DNA of 30,042 bases from Rhizophagus sp. LPA8_4_AMF (Eukaryota > Glomeromycota > Glomeromycetes > Glomerales > Glomeraceae). Under the pieces are notes generated by a model. That model made no database searches. It was not told the DNA's origin and worked only from the letters and a program-made list of their open reading frames with translations. The stretch lies in assembly GCA_021464525.1 (NCBI GenBank), contig JADRCO010000593.1:1-30042 (forward strand), read 5' to 3'. Shown here piece by piece: positions 21,588 through 30,042 of this stretch (its first letter is position 1; each line of letters opens with the position of its first letter). The position numbers and the translations under genes are program-made.

Positions 21588-21714
21588 CTTCTTTCTAACT
21601 TCCCTTCAAAATACTTTTATAATTCTTCGTCGCGAAAAAAAAAATAATAATTTTTAATCTTTTTTTTTTTCGCGAAAAAAAAAAAAGTAAAATACTCGAA
21701 ATACTTCATAAAAG
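20735..21714. other. Intergenic region with extreme homopolymer runs
   Basis: No gene is supported. Open frames here are artefacts of poly-T (phenylalanine) runs. It contains an AT-dinucleotide run (about 20780-20800), a C-rich patch (21184-21214) and the 55-base poly-T at 21533-21587. The last 60 bases are the likely 5' leader of the F-box gene. Confidence 0.5.
21533..21587. repeat. 55-base uninterrupted poly-T
   Basis: Fifty-five consecutive T residues, flanked by further T-rich runs. This may be genuine or may be inaccurate in length because of sequencing limits at homopolymers. It lies about 130 bp upstream of an F-box gene. Confidence 0.85.
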
Positions 21715-23481
21715 ATGACCATCACAATATTTATTCCGGAATTATTAGAAAATATTATTTCATATCATAAAGAAAATCCTAAAACCCTTTTTAAATGTTC
21801 TTTAGTATCAAAAGGTTGGTGCAATATTGTAATACCATACTTATGGAAAAATCCATTTCGTTTTTGTTATTCAACATCACAACATAAAATCATTAAAGTT
21901 TATTTACAATTTTTATCAAAAGAATTTTTAAAAGAACATGATTTAAATGATTTAAAAGAAATCATTCAAATCAATAATTTAAAACCTCCTTCTTATAATT
22001 ATTTATCATTTTTACAAGAATTTATTTATATTACTTTATATGATTCTCTTATAAATTTATTAAAAAAAGAATTATCATATAAAGCTTTATCTTATTCTAA
22101 TGAAAAAGATTGTTCAATTTTTCATCCATCAAAAAATTTCATGTTAGGTAAAGTTTTACCTATAATGAATGAACTTATTAAATTATTAATGAAAAATGGT
22201 ACAAGAATTTTTCATTTTAATTTATCTGCACCATCTGTTACTTGTAATTGTAAATGGCTTCCATCAAATTATATTATTTTACCTTCTCAACAACAACAAC
22301 AACAAGTATTACAACAACAACAGCAGCAGCAGAAGCAGTGTCAACATCAGCAGCCAATGTTATTTTCATCATTACAATCTTTTATTTGTGATAATAATGG
22401 TCATGATTTTAATCATATTATAATGGAATTAAGTAATCATTCCAAAAATATTTTAAATCTTGAAATAAAAAAACCTCAAAATGATCAAAATATTTCTCAT
22501 TGGATAAATTTAATTAATTCTCAAAAAAATTTACAAAAACTTAAATTAGAACTTTTTTATAATCATGATTCTTATAAAATTGCTTTATCTATACCTTCAC
22601 AATATCATTCTTTAAAAGAAGTTGAATTGGTTGATTGTAAATTTTCTCAAACTATCCTTTTGGATGAACTTTCAAAATGTTTAAATTTAATTTCTTTAAA
22701 AATTAAAGATTGTTCCTTTTCAAATAATAATTATTATCTTAATAATAATAATCATAATATTAATAGAACTGATAGAGGCGATATAAGTCCTACTTCTTCT
22801 TGTTCTCCTTCATATTTTTTGGATTATATTGAACATTCATCCTATATTATTAATAATTTTAAATCTTTAAAATCTTTATATATTTCAAAATCTCAATTAT
22901 CTCAAAAATATTTTTTGTCTTTTATAGGACAAGATTCAAAATTAGAAAAAATTACCCTAAGTTTAATAGATTTTTTTAAATATCCTGAAATTATCCCTTT
23001 TATTTCTTTTAATTGTTTTCAATTAAAAATTTTAGAAATTGTATTAGTAGAAGAAACTTTTGAAAAAATTATACCTATAATTGAAAATTGTAAATTATTA
23101 GAAGAAATTTCTATTTGGGAAAAATATGATTGGATAGGTCATGAATTTTTTGATTATCATAATGATAATTTTTTAACCCCTAATCAAGTTATTAAAATTA
23201 TTTCAAATATTTTACCAAAAAATCTTAAAAAATTTCATTTTCCTCAAATTTTTAATTTTTCTTACGAAGGGATAAAATATTTTATTCAAAATTCTCCATT
23301 TACTTTATCTGATTTAAGATTTTATGTCATCATTAATGATAAAAATGATGTCATCAATTTACTTGAAAATTTCGCTTATAATACTGGTAATCGTAAACCT
23401 ATTATTAAACATTCTGAATCTAGAATTGATTCCGATTTTTATAAACCTATTCATCACATATTTGTAGCCAAATTTTTTTAA
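21715..23481 (+). CDS. F-box protein with poly-Q stretch and leucine-rich C-terminal region
   Basis: Single-exon gene of 588 residues. Residues about 6-48 form an F-box (I-P-E-L-L-E-N-I-I-S-Y ... L-F-K-C-S-L-V-S-K-G-W-C ... P-Y-L-W), which binds Skp1 in SCF ubiquitin ligases. Residues about 190-215 are a glutamine tract encoded by CAA/CAG runs (22288-22355), interrupted by V-L, K and C-Q-H. The remainder (about 245-580) has spaced leucine/isoleucine-rich stretches such as L-K-E-V-E-L-V-D-C-K and L-I-S-L-K-I-K-D-C-S-F, consistent with degenerate leucine-rich repeats that would recognise a substrate. This architecture is typical of the very large F-box families of arbuscular mycorrhizal fungi. 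Codon use is strongly A/T-ending. Substrate unknown. Confidence 0.88.
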   Translation: MTITIFIPELLENIISYHKENPKTLFKCSLVSKGWCNIVIPYLWKNPFRFCYSTSQHKIIKVYLQFLSKEFLKEHDLNDLKEIIQINNLKPPSYNYLSFLQEFIYITLYDSLINLLKKELSYKALSYSNEKDCSIFHPSKNFMLGKVLPIMNELIKLLMKNGTRIFHFNLSAPSVTCNCKWLPSNYIILPSQQQQQQVLQQQQQQQKQCQHQQPMLFSSLQSFICDNNGHDFNHIIMELSNHSKNILNLEIKKPQNDQNISHWINLINSQKNLQKLKLELFYNHDSYKIALSIPSQYHSLKEVELVDCKFSQTILLDELSKCLNLISLKIKDCSFSNNNYYLNNNNHNINRTDRGDISPTSSCSPSYFLDYIEHSSYIINNFKSLKSLYISKSQLSQKYFLSFIGQDSKLEKITLSLIDFFKYPEIIPFISFNCFQLKILEIVLVEETFEKIIPIIENCKLLEEISIWEKYDWIGHEFFDYHNDNFLTPNQVIKIISNILPKNLKKFHFPQIFNFSYEGIKYFIQNSPFTLSDLRFYVIINDKNDVINLLENFAYNTGNRKPIIKHSESRIDSDFYKPIHHIFVAKFF

Positions 23482-23622
23482 AAAGTTTAATAAATTTTTT
23501 TTTAATTAACTGTTATTAATTGTTAAATTTTTAATTCTTTCGAAAATTTAAATTTTTTTAAAATAATTTTTCTTTATCACGTGAAGCGTGAACACTGCGC
23601 CTTTTTTTTTTTTTTTTTTTTT

Positions 23623-24675
23623 TTAATGTACGAACGGAATTATTATCCACCTTTTAGGCCATTTCTTTCCAAATCTTTCTCTCCCCCAAAATTCATTTTC
23701 TCTTGCCATGATACCTAAACCAATAATAGTCCAAATTAATACTAACCAAATTGTTAAATTCATTCCTTTAGTTAATATAACAAAACTAAAATAAATTAAT
23801 ATTTCCGCAAAATAATGAGCCGATGAAATATATTCAAACCAATCTCCTTTTGGAATTAAATAAATTGAACTTTTGGTAAGTGTTGAAGTAATTGTTGGTG
23901 TTGGTTTTGGTGTGGGCGTCGTTGGGCGAAGAGAAGCTAAACGCCTGTGCAAAACATGTTGATGATATGACGCATAAATGAAAATTATTACCGCGCCTAT
24001 CGTATTCCAATTTATAAAATTGGAAAATGTCGGTAAAAAGGTGAATTGACCTAAAAAAAAAATATGTATATATATTATATTTTAATAATATGCAATGCAT
24101 TCATTGTACGTATGTATTACAATCGGAAAATTAATTTTACCTTTATTAAAGACACCTAAATTCCAAAGTCCTTCGATAATCACTGCTAATCCTGTCGCAA
24201 TATAATAAGTGATTCCAATAATATGATGAGTTATAAGCATTTTAGAATTTAATGAAGGTTTTTCTATAAAAAAACATTCAAAAGCTCTACGAATCACTTG
24301 AATTTCCATCATAAATAAAGCTAAAATACATTCTTCTATCGATTGTTTTCCATAATATTCTTTATAAATTTCTTTATCATCATTTTCAAATAAATGAACA
24401 AATATTGAAAATATTCCATTAAAATTATTTTTTAATAAAATCACTTCAATTATAATATTTGTTATCCATAAAAATCCTGTAATATAAAAATATTTAAAAT
24501 AATATTTTGGTACTGATAATAAATTTATCCATGTTTTATTGGATATTGATATTGTGTCTTCTAATTTTCCATATACTTTGATTAAATTTCGAAGATATCC
24601 GATTAACGAAAAAATAAGTATTATTATCGTAATAAGAATATAATAAAGTCTTGTTAAAAATAATAAAAGTGGCAT
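23623..24675 (-). CDS. Polyprenol reductase of the steroid 5-alpha-reductase family (SRD5A3/Dfg10-like), two exons
   Basis: Exon 1 is 24675-24141, intron 24051-24140 (GTAAAA...TTTTAG, 90 nt, phase 1) and exon 2 is 24050-23623; the protein is 320 residues, close to human SRD5A3 (318). Several membrane segments are visible, about 5-27, 57-81, 147-169, 190-206 and 257-292. The C-terminal half carries the family signature: H-x-R-L-A-S-L-R (213-220), I-P-K-G-D-W-F-E-Y-I-S-S-A-H-Y-F-A-E-I (244-262), and the terminal R-F-G-K-K-W-P-K-R ... I-I-P-F. The upstream M-E-I-Q-V-I-R-R-A-F-E-C motif (123-134) fits as well. Family members work in the ER membrane and saturate the alpha-isoprene unit of polyprenols (recently shown via polyprenal) to make dolichol, the carrier lipid for N-glycosylation. 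An insertion rich in Pro/Thr (221-233) is unusual. It is convergent with the F-box gene; the 3' ends are about 140 bp apart. Confidence 0.9.
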
Positions 24676-25618
24676 TTTTTTTTTTTTTTTAATAATGAAG
24701 TCATGTATTTATATTAAATTATTTTGTGTTACAAGTTAAATTAGTGTTGTAATACATATCGTAAAAGTATCGTTAGTAGTTAGTTGTTACTAGTGCCATT
24801 GGCTCCTTCTTAGAAGCTTCTCCGTTTCTACTAGTTTTTTTTGCCAAGCAGATTTGTTTGTCCATTAAACCTTCTTTTAAGGTTATGATGTAAAGGATTC
24901 ATTCGATTAACCGGATATTACTTGCAGACAGGTACTAATGAATTATGATTGGATTAAGCAATCAGAGAATTTTAACGTAAAAAATCTACGATTCGATTGT
25001 GTGACTTGTCGTACCAACGGAACGACAAGTCATTCGTACAATCAAAGGATTACTAATTAATATGCAAATAAATATTTTGAATATACTTTTTCTTTACTCG
25101 CTGGTACGAGTTTGGAACAAAATCTTTGAAGGTTATAAGAGAAAATTTACTATATCGTTTTTTTGATATACCGTAGTCCGTAGTTCGTATTAATTTTTTG
25201 ATAATATTTATTATTTTCGTTCAGGCGCTGTATAAACTACTTAGTAGTATCGAATTCTATTCAACTGCAAATTTCAATAAAGTACTAATTTACCTCCGGG
25301 CAGCATAGTATGCAGTAACGGTAAATATAAATAACGAACCAATCCGTTCAACAATAGTTCTAAAATAAAAGCCTCTAATATGTTACTAAGTACAAAATAT
25401 TCATACTTAACTCGTTACATAATACTGATTATGAACTATTGATTATTGAAACAAACACGAAATAAAATCTTGAAAATTTTGAAAATTTTGAAAAAAGCAG
25501 TTTTGAAATTTATTGACAAGTAAAAATGTGTAAAATAAGAAAATATTATTTGCAAATAACAATTCTACATTAAATGGGATATTGTAAGTGTCCCGACTGA
25601 CACGTGCCAAAACTATGT
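24676..25618. other. Intergenic region between polyprenol reductase start and P450 end
   Basis: There is no coding signal. Poly-A/T just above 24675 is the likely leader of the reductase. The region holds the strong hairpin at 24995-25043. Both flanking genes are on the minus strand, so this interval carries the P450 terminator region and the reductase promoter; neither could be pinpointed. Confidence 0.5.
24995..25043. repeat. Hairpin with perfect 11-bp inner stem
   Basis: TGACTTGTCGT at 25002-25012 and ACGACAAGTCA at 25022-25032 are exact complements around a 9-base loop. Outer bases GATTGT and ACAATC extend the pairing after a short asymmetric gap. It may be a small palindromic mobile element or a structured RNA element; no second copy was seen. 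Confidence 0.7.
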
Positions 25619-27800
25619 TTACACTCTCTTTTCAAATATTAACCTTTCATCACTAGGAAATTTTAAAGCTCCAAAAAATTTTGGTTTAGTCTTTTCAATA
25701 CTAGACTTTTTAATATCATATTTTAACAATAAGTAATGTAATGCAAGTTTAATTTCGTTAATAGCAAAGTGTCTTCCTGGACACGTATGTTTCCCTAAAC
25801 CAAATGTTAGGAAACTTTTGTCGGCGCGTGTTGCTGGTGAATTCTTTTTCAAGTATCGAAATGCGTTAAATTCATCAGCATTTTGACCTAGTAATTCTTT
25901 ATCTGAATGAATTTCTCCTGAACGAATACTAACAAGTCGACCTAATCATTTTATTAGAATGTATATTAGTTTATAGGAATTTGAATTAGAATAAAAATGA
26001 GTTACCTTTTGGAACTTGATATCCATTTGAAAATGTAAAATAAGAAGAAAGTGTTTTATGTTGTAATGCAACTAAAAAAAACGAGTCATTATAGTCATTA
26101 TAAAAAATTATCAAACTTAATATGACTAAACGAAAAATAAAAAAAAAATATTTGAAATATAACGCTTACCATAACTTACATTTACTCTCAGAGTTTCTTT
26201 AATAAAACTATCTAATTTCTCCATTTTGACGATTTGTTCAGTAGAATAATAAGATGTTTCATTACTTTTATATAACTGCTCTTGTTCTTCTAATATTTCT
26301 TTAAGAAATTGTGGATTATTTACCAATTCTATTTTTTTTTAAAAAAAAGAAAGAGTTGAAGTTAATTTATGAAATTCATAATAAAGAATCATTTTAATAT
26401 ATATAATATATATACCTTGTAGGCAGAATGTAAGAAAATGAGAAGTTGTATGCACAGAAGCAAAGATGGAGATAATCATATAATCAGTCACAACATCAAT
26501 ATCAACAGTATAATCTTTATGTAATAATTCAATAAATCGCTGCAAAAGATCACTCTATAGTAAAGAAATGTTTTAATAATCATTTTCACTGCTTTAAAAA
26601 TGGTTAATATAAAAATTACCGGAGAAACATAATTATCGCCTGATTCTTTCATTTCACGTAACCGTTTTTCAATCACGGGTGTAATCTTTTTTTTAATCAA
26701 TTCCCTATGCATTTTGAAGGGATTGTTTAAATATTTAAACACGATTCTAAATATAAAAAGGAAATAATATTAAAATTTGTAAACCGACCAAATCAATCAT
26801 ATAATTTACTGAATATTTATCGACTACTTACATCACTACTTGCTGATGCAAATAAGGATGAATGAAGCTCAAAACAGGTGGAATAGACAGGAACGGAAGC
26901 ATGTCCGTTGTAATATTAGAAAACGAATTTACCAAATCTTTATCATCAGATAATTCTTCACCGACCATAGTAGCAGCAATCGGTTTTGCAATGATAAGTT
27001 GAAGGAATTTTAAAGGAGGTTCTAAAACTAATGAATAAATAAATAATTAGGTAGTCGAAGGTAGCAAAAACATAACAAATAAAATTGATTAACTAAATTA
27101 AATTAATTTAACTCATCTTACCTTTACCACTTCCGATCGTTTCATCAATAGATTTAATTAGTTGTCTCTGAACTCGTTCTGTGTATAATTTTAACTGCCC
27201 GGATAAATTTTTTTGAAACATTCTAGGAATCGGATCAGAGAATTCTTTTGGACGATTCAAAAATTTTTCAATGGGAAAGCCGCTCTAAAAAAAAATTTTC
27301 TTTTTTATTACATTCTTGCGGAGGCGAAAGGGCTCAAATGTTTTAAAATTTTTTATATAATATTTATAATATTTGATAATATTTATAAAATACCTCTCTG
27401 CTAGCATCGGCAAAATTAAAATCTTTGTGATTCTTGAGAATTTCATAGGAAAGTTCTTTACCAACAAAAGTTAAAACTTTACCAAGCACATATAATGAAA
27501 AGATTTCCCCGTACTCTGCATGACATTTGTCAATAAAATTCTTGTTATCTTTATAAAAATCAATTGTGTGGCCAATTATTGGATATTTGTAAGGTACGAG
27601 AGGTGGTTCTTCCTAAATATTTTTATTTTTATTTTTTTTTGTTTAAAAAAATAAGAAATTCGTTTATAGTTTTTACATACGCATACAATAGTTTACGAGA
27701 TTTATCGGATTACCAATTTTAAATGTTTTAATCGGCGCAGTAAAACATATGAAAGCAACATTATTAATAATGATAGTTGAACATAAGTATCATTTAACAT
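25619..27800 (-). CDS. Cytochrome P450 monooxygenase, nine exons, full length
   Basis: Exons on the minus strand: 27800-27714, 27612-27394, 27284-27122, 27021-26832, 26746-26620, 26554-26416, 26328-26170, 26071-26006 and 25941-25619. Introns have GT-AG ends and phases agree throughout, giving 490 residues. The first exon encodes a membrane anchor (residues about 8-21) followed by R-R-L-K, then E-E-P-P-L-V-P-Y, the usual anchor and proline-rich hinge of ER P450s. The I-helix motif is F-A-S-V-H-T-T-S (293-300), the K-helix E-T-L-R is at 353-356 and the haem loop is F-G-L-G-K-H-T-C-P-G-R (430-440) with Cys437 as iron ligand. The enzyme would oxidise a lipophilic substrate with a P450 reductase; the substrate is unknown. 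In exon 7 the donor at 26169 was chosen over one ten bases earlier because only it keeps the frame. The least certain part is exon 1. Confidence 0.9.
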
Positions 27801-27837
27801 CTTTACGAAAATACTGTTTTGACAAAAACAAAAAATA

Positions 27838-28060
27838 CAGTCAGACCTCAATATACCGATATTCGATATACCGATACACTATTAAAAACTTGATATACCG
27901 AAAATTCCCACTATATGTGAGGACATATAAATATCGGTATAATTTGATATAACGATATTTTTTAAATTTTTTCATAAGAGTCCCGACATATCGTTATATA
28001 AATAGTAATTATTTTCATAGCACTTTTTTTGACCTACTTTACACACTTAACACAGCATAA
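27838..28060. mobile_element. Left end of a pogo/Tigger-like (Tc1/mariner superfamily) element
   Basis: Starts after TA with CAGTCAGACCTCAATATACC and continues with repeated GATATACCGATA-type words up to about 28000. This matches the left TIR of the complete small element at 29065. No matching right end was found before 28060; either the element is truncated or it pairs with the right TIR at 29488. It begins 38 bp upstream of the P450 start codon. Confidence 0.7.
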
Positions 28061-28069
28061 TACAATATT

Positions 28070-28240
28070 CATATGAGCGGATTTGGCTCACTTGATGATC
28101 GGAATGTCGATCATTTTGGCCAAAATTAACGTGATTACCCTTGTACATAATTTATTTGAGAGCTGAATTCCCTTATTCAACTCTTTTTTAGTCTTGTACG
28201 AGATTAATTTTGGCCAAAATGAAGCCAAATCCGCCATATG
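28070..28240. repeat. Foldback repeat with nested palindromes
   Basis: The left arm CATATGAGCGGATTTGGCT (28070-28088) and the right arm AGCCAAATCCGCCATATG (28223-28240) are complementary with a one-base bulge. Inside, ATTTTGGCCAAAATTAA (left) faces TTAATTTTGGCCAAAAT (right), again complementary, each built on the palindrome TTTTGGCCAAAA. A further 7-bp hairpin (ATGATCG / CGATCAT) lies in the left half. Confidence 0.8.
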
Positions 28241-28334
28241 TTAGACAATTATAGGCATGCTGTGTTGTTTGCACCTAAGCCGCACGCTGTTTATTAAACT
28301 TTATTAAATTCTATATACTAATTATAAAATAAAC

Positions 28335-28695
28335 CCAAAATAAATCGGATTTGCCGAAATTCTGAAACCGTAATCCATAATTCCAGCCAAATCCGAAATT
28401 CCAAAATCCGAAATTCCAGCCGAAATGCCGAAATTAAATTTGTAAATTTGGCCAGAATTATGTGATGATTCCGGCGGGAATTATATGAATTCCTAAAAAG
28501 GAAAGTGATGATACACAAGGTCTCATGGATTTTGTGAAACTGGTATCTCAAAAAAGGAAATGATGTTCACACCCGCTTTGGCTGGAATTATGAATTTTGG
28601 CCGAAATTATGGTTTGGCCGGAATTATGACTTAATTTTGGCAAAATTTCGGATTTTAATTTCGGAATTTCGGATTTCAGAATTTTGCCAAATCAA
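28335..28695. repeat. Array of CCGAAATT / AATTTCGG words arranged as a long foldback
   Basis: The left half (28335-28440) repeats CCGAAATTCC and GCCGAAAT words; the right half (28580-28690) carries their complements GGAATTTCGG, GGCCGAAATTAT and GGCCGGAATTATG. The two halves could pair imperfectly across about 350 bases. No coding frame is present. It appears to be short repeated units that have multiplied in both orientations. Confidence 0.7.
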
Positions 28696-29064
28696 TTTTG
28701 ACTTTTGAATTTTTGAATTTTTGAATTATGTAATGATTTTATAATATCTAAATATAGGGGTCATCTAAAGTCAGGTTTGATCACATGACTTAACATTTTA
28801 TAAATAGGTCAATTTTTTATGAACTAAATCATCAAATAAATGTATCTTGGTTTGTTCTATAAGTTTGCTTATAGATAAAAAGTTAATTTTAAATACTGTT
28901 TTTGACTTTATATATGAGTGAATAATTTTTTGCCAATTATATCCAAAAATGGATAACAGAAATAAAAAGTCAAATAAGTCAAAAATGGTATTTAAAATCT
29001 TATGTTGCATTGTATTCTACTAAGTAAACTTGCACAGCAGACTAAAATATATATACTATATATA
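28696..29064. other. AT-rich spacer between foldback array and pogo-like MITE
   Basis: No gene or clear repeat is supported here. The open minus-strand frame at 28798-29010 is AT-driven and shows no motif. Confidence 0.4.
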
Positions 29065-29488
29065 CAGTCTAACCTCGATATACCAATAGTTTATATATAT
29101 ACCAATAATTAACATATACCGATGAATTTCCTTTATCCCATTTCACAATTAATAAAAAAACCTCATTATACTGATATTATATATAATTTCATGATATAAC
29201 ATATATCGATACAATTCCTTTGTCCCTTAATAATAATGTATATGAACATATACCGATATTTTGGTTACACTGGCACTTAATTTTGCCCAGCACTGTAAAT
29301 TTGGCTGAGTTAACGATCATGAGTGTTGAAATTGTTATTGGTTGGCCAAAAAGTTAATCATGATAATGCTGGTAAAAACTAGATTTTGGCCTGCATTATA
29401 ATTTGCTAACAAATTATATGTACCAATATTTTGATATACCGATATTTTTTTCCAAAAACAGCTGTATCAGTATATAGAGGTTTGACTG
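29065..29488. mobile_element. Pogo/Tigger-like MITE with TA duplication
   Basis: 424 bp, flanked by TA at 29063-29064 and 29489-29490. The left end CAGTCTAACCTCGATATACC and the right end (reverse complement) CAGTCAAACCTCTATATACT match at 16 of 20 positions. Internal ATATACCGATA words recur. The element has no coding capacity. CAGT...-type TIRs with TA target duplication are typical of the pogo branch of Tc1/mariner elements. Confidence 0.8.
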
Positions 29489-29490
29489 TA

Positions 29491-29937
29491 ATTTGAAAGT
29501 TTTATATATTAGCAAAAAGTTTTTATTTGTAAAAAATTAATTTTGAAGGTTATGTAATCAAATTCAACTTTAGATGATCCAAATATGAAAATTTGATTAT
29601 GTAAACTTTCATATTTGGAAATTTGAGTGTCAAAATTTTACATAAATTTCCTTATTAGGAATATTTGATTATATAATTATTATATAAAAAATTTACTTAT
29701 ATAATTAAATTGATATTACAGTAGTAACAGAAAAAACTAGCAGTAAGTAATAATCCATTTACACAATCAATTTTCATTAAAATTGTTTAAAATTTAAAAT
29801 ATAAATAGATAAATACTACATTTTTCATACACAAAATTTTTAGTGTTAATTGATATTGGCATTTTTTTTTAATTACTGATTTTATTCTCTTTTATTTAAT
29901 ATTTACTATATTAAGTCAGAAAATTTGACTTTATTAT
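29491..29937. other. AT-rich region between mobile-element ends
   Basis: No coding or repeat structure that I can support; it is composed of AT-rich sequence with short local palindromes. Confidence 0.4.
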
Positions 29938-30042
29938 TAGAGCTGCGACCCGTTACCCGTTTACTCGGATACAATCCGGGTATACCCGGATAATTGGAAA
30001 TATCCGGGTCATAAAATTGCAAATGGGTAAAAATGGGTAATA
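29938..30042. mobile_element. Left terminus of a probable hAT element, cut by the window end
   Basis: Begins TAGAGCTGCGACCCGTTACC, which fits hAT-type termini (TA-G-x-G followed by TGC), and continues with alternating ACCCG and CGGGT words such as CCGGGTATACCCGG, which would serve as subterminal binding motifs. The other end and any target duplication lie outside the window. Confidence 0.55.

Noticed and set aside
21265-21657. Plus-strand frame with long poly-Phe
   Set aside because: It is created by the poly-T runs; no real protein would be expected.
26170-26180. Alternative P450 donor GTAAGT at 26179
   Set aside because: It would put exon 8 out of frame; the GTAAGC site at 26169 keeps the frame and gives a normal K-helix to beta-strand linker.
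27285-27467. Small open frame across the P450 exon 2 boundary as a separate gene
   Set aside because: It is a shadow running from exon 2 into the following intron.

Overview
The window looks like eukaryotic, probably fungal, nuclear DNA. It is very AT-rich, full of poly-A/T runs and transposon debris, and its genes are interrupted by short GT-AG introns (mostly about 65-95 nt). The gene set is two F-box proteins of the fungal type, a GT34 glycosyltransferase, a steroid-5-alpha-reductase-family polyprenol reductase, a nine-exon cytochrome P450, a decayed Crinkler-like header and hAT/pogo-like DNA transposons. Together with the codon style this suggests an early-diverging fungus, most likely an arbuscular mycorrhizal (Glomeromycotina, Rhizophagus-like) genome. 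The organism assignment is inference from memory; nothing was searched.

Layout. 1-705: intergenic, with a perfect hairpin. 706-1719 (+): single-exon gene that appears to join an N-terminal SKICH/Ig-like beta domain to a colicin-D-like nuclease domain. 2203-2450 (+): frameshifted Crinkler-header remnant. 2550-3858 (+): decayed hAT transposase, followed by a zone of repeated CGGTAC-type motifs. 4350-7270: gene-poor. 7271-8317 (+): two-exon F-box/zinc-binding protein. 8318-12871: gene-poor, with a CTGCAG-rich array and a doubtful coding remnant. 12872-14909 (-): three-exon GT34 glycosyltransferase, whose first intron is filled by a 15-bp minisatellite. 14910-19600: gene-poor, with a hAT-type MITE carrying a perfect 8-bp target duplication, a 39-bp tandem repeat and a 26-bp minisatellite. 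19601-20734 (+): two-exon gene of unknown function. 21715-23481 (+): F-box protein with a poly-Q stretch. 23623-24675 (-): two-exon polyprenol reductase. 25619-27800 (-): nine-exon P450, reassembled here to a full 490 residues. 27838-29488: pogo-like TIRs and foldback repeats just upstream of the P450 start. 29938-end: a hAT-like terminus running off the window.

The genes do not form an obvious pathway. The GT34 enzyme and the polyprenol reductase both belong to glycosylation (Golgi glycan building and dolichol supply), but they lie about 9 kb apart and the link may be coincidental. The most unusual item is the colicin-D-like domain in a fungal gene. The next most interesting are the Crinkler-header/hAT debris beside it and the several distinct DNA-transposon termini placed close to genes.
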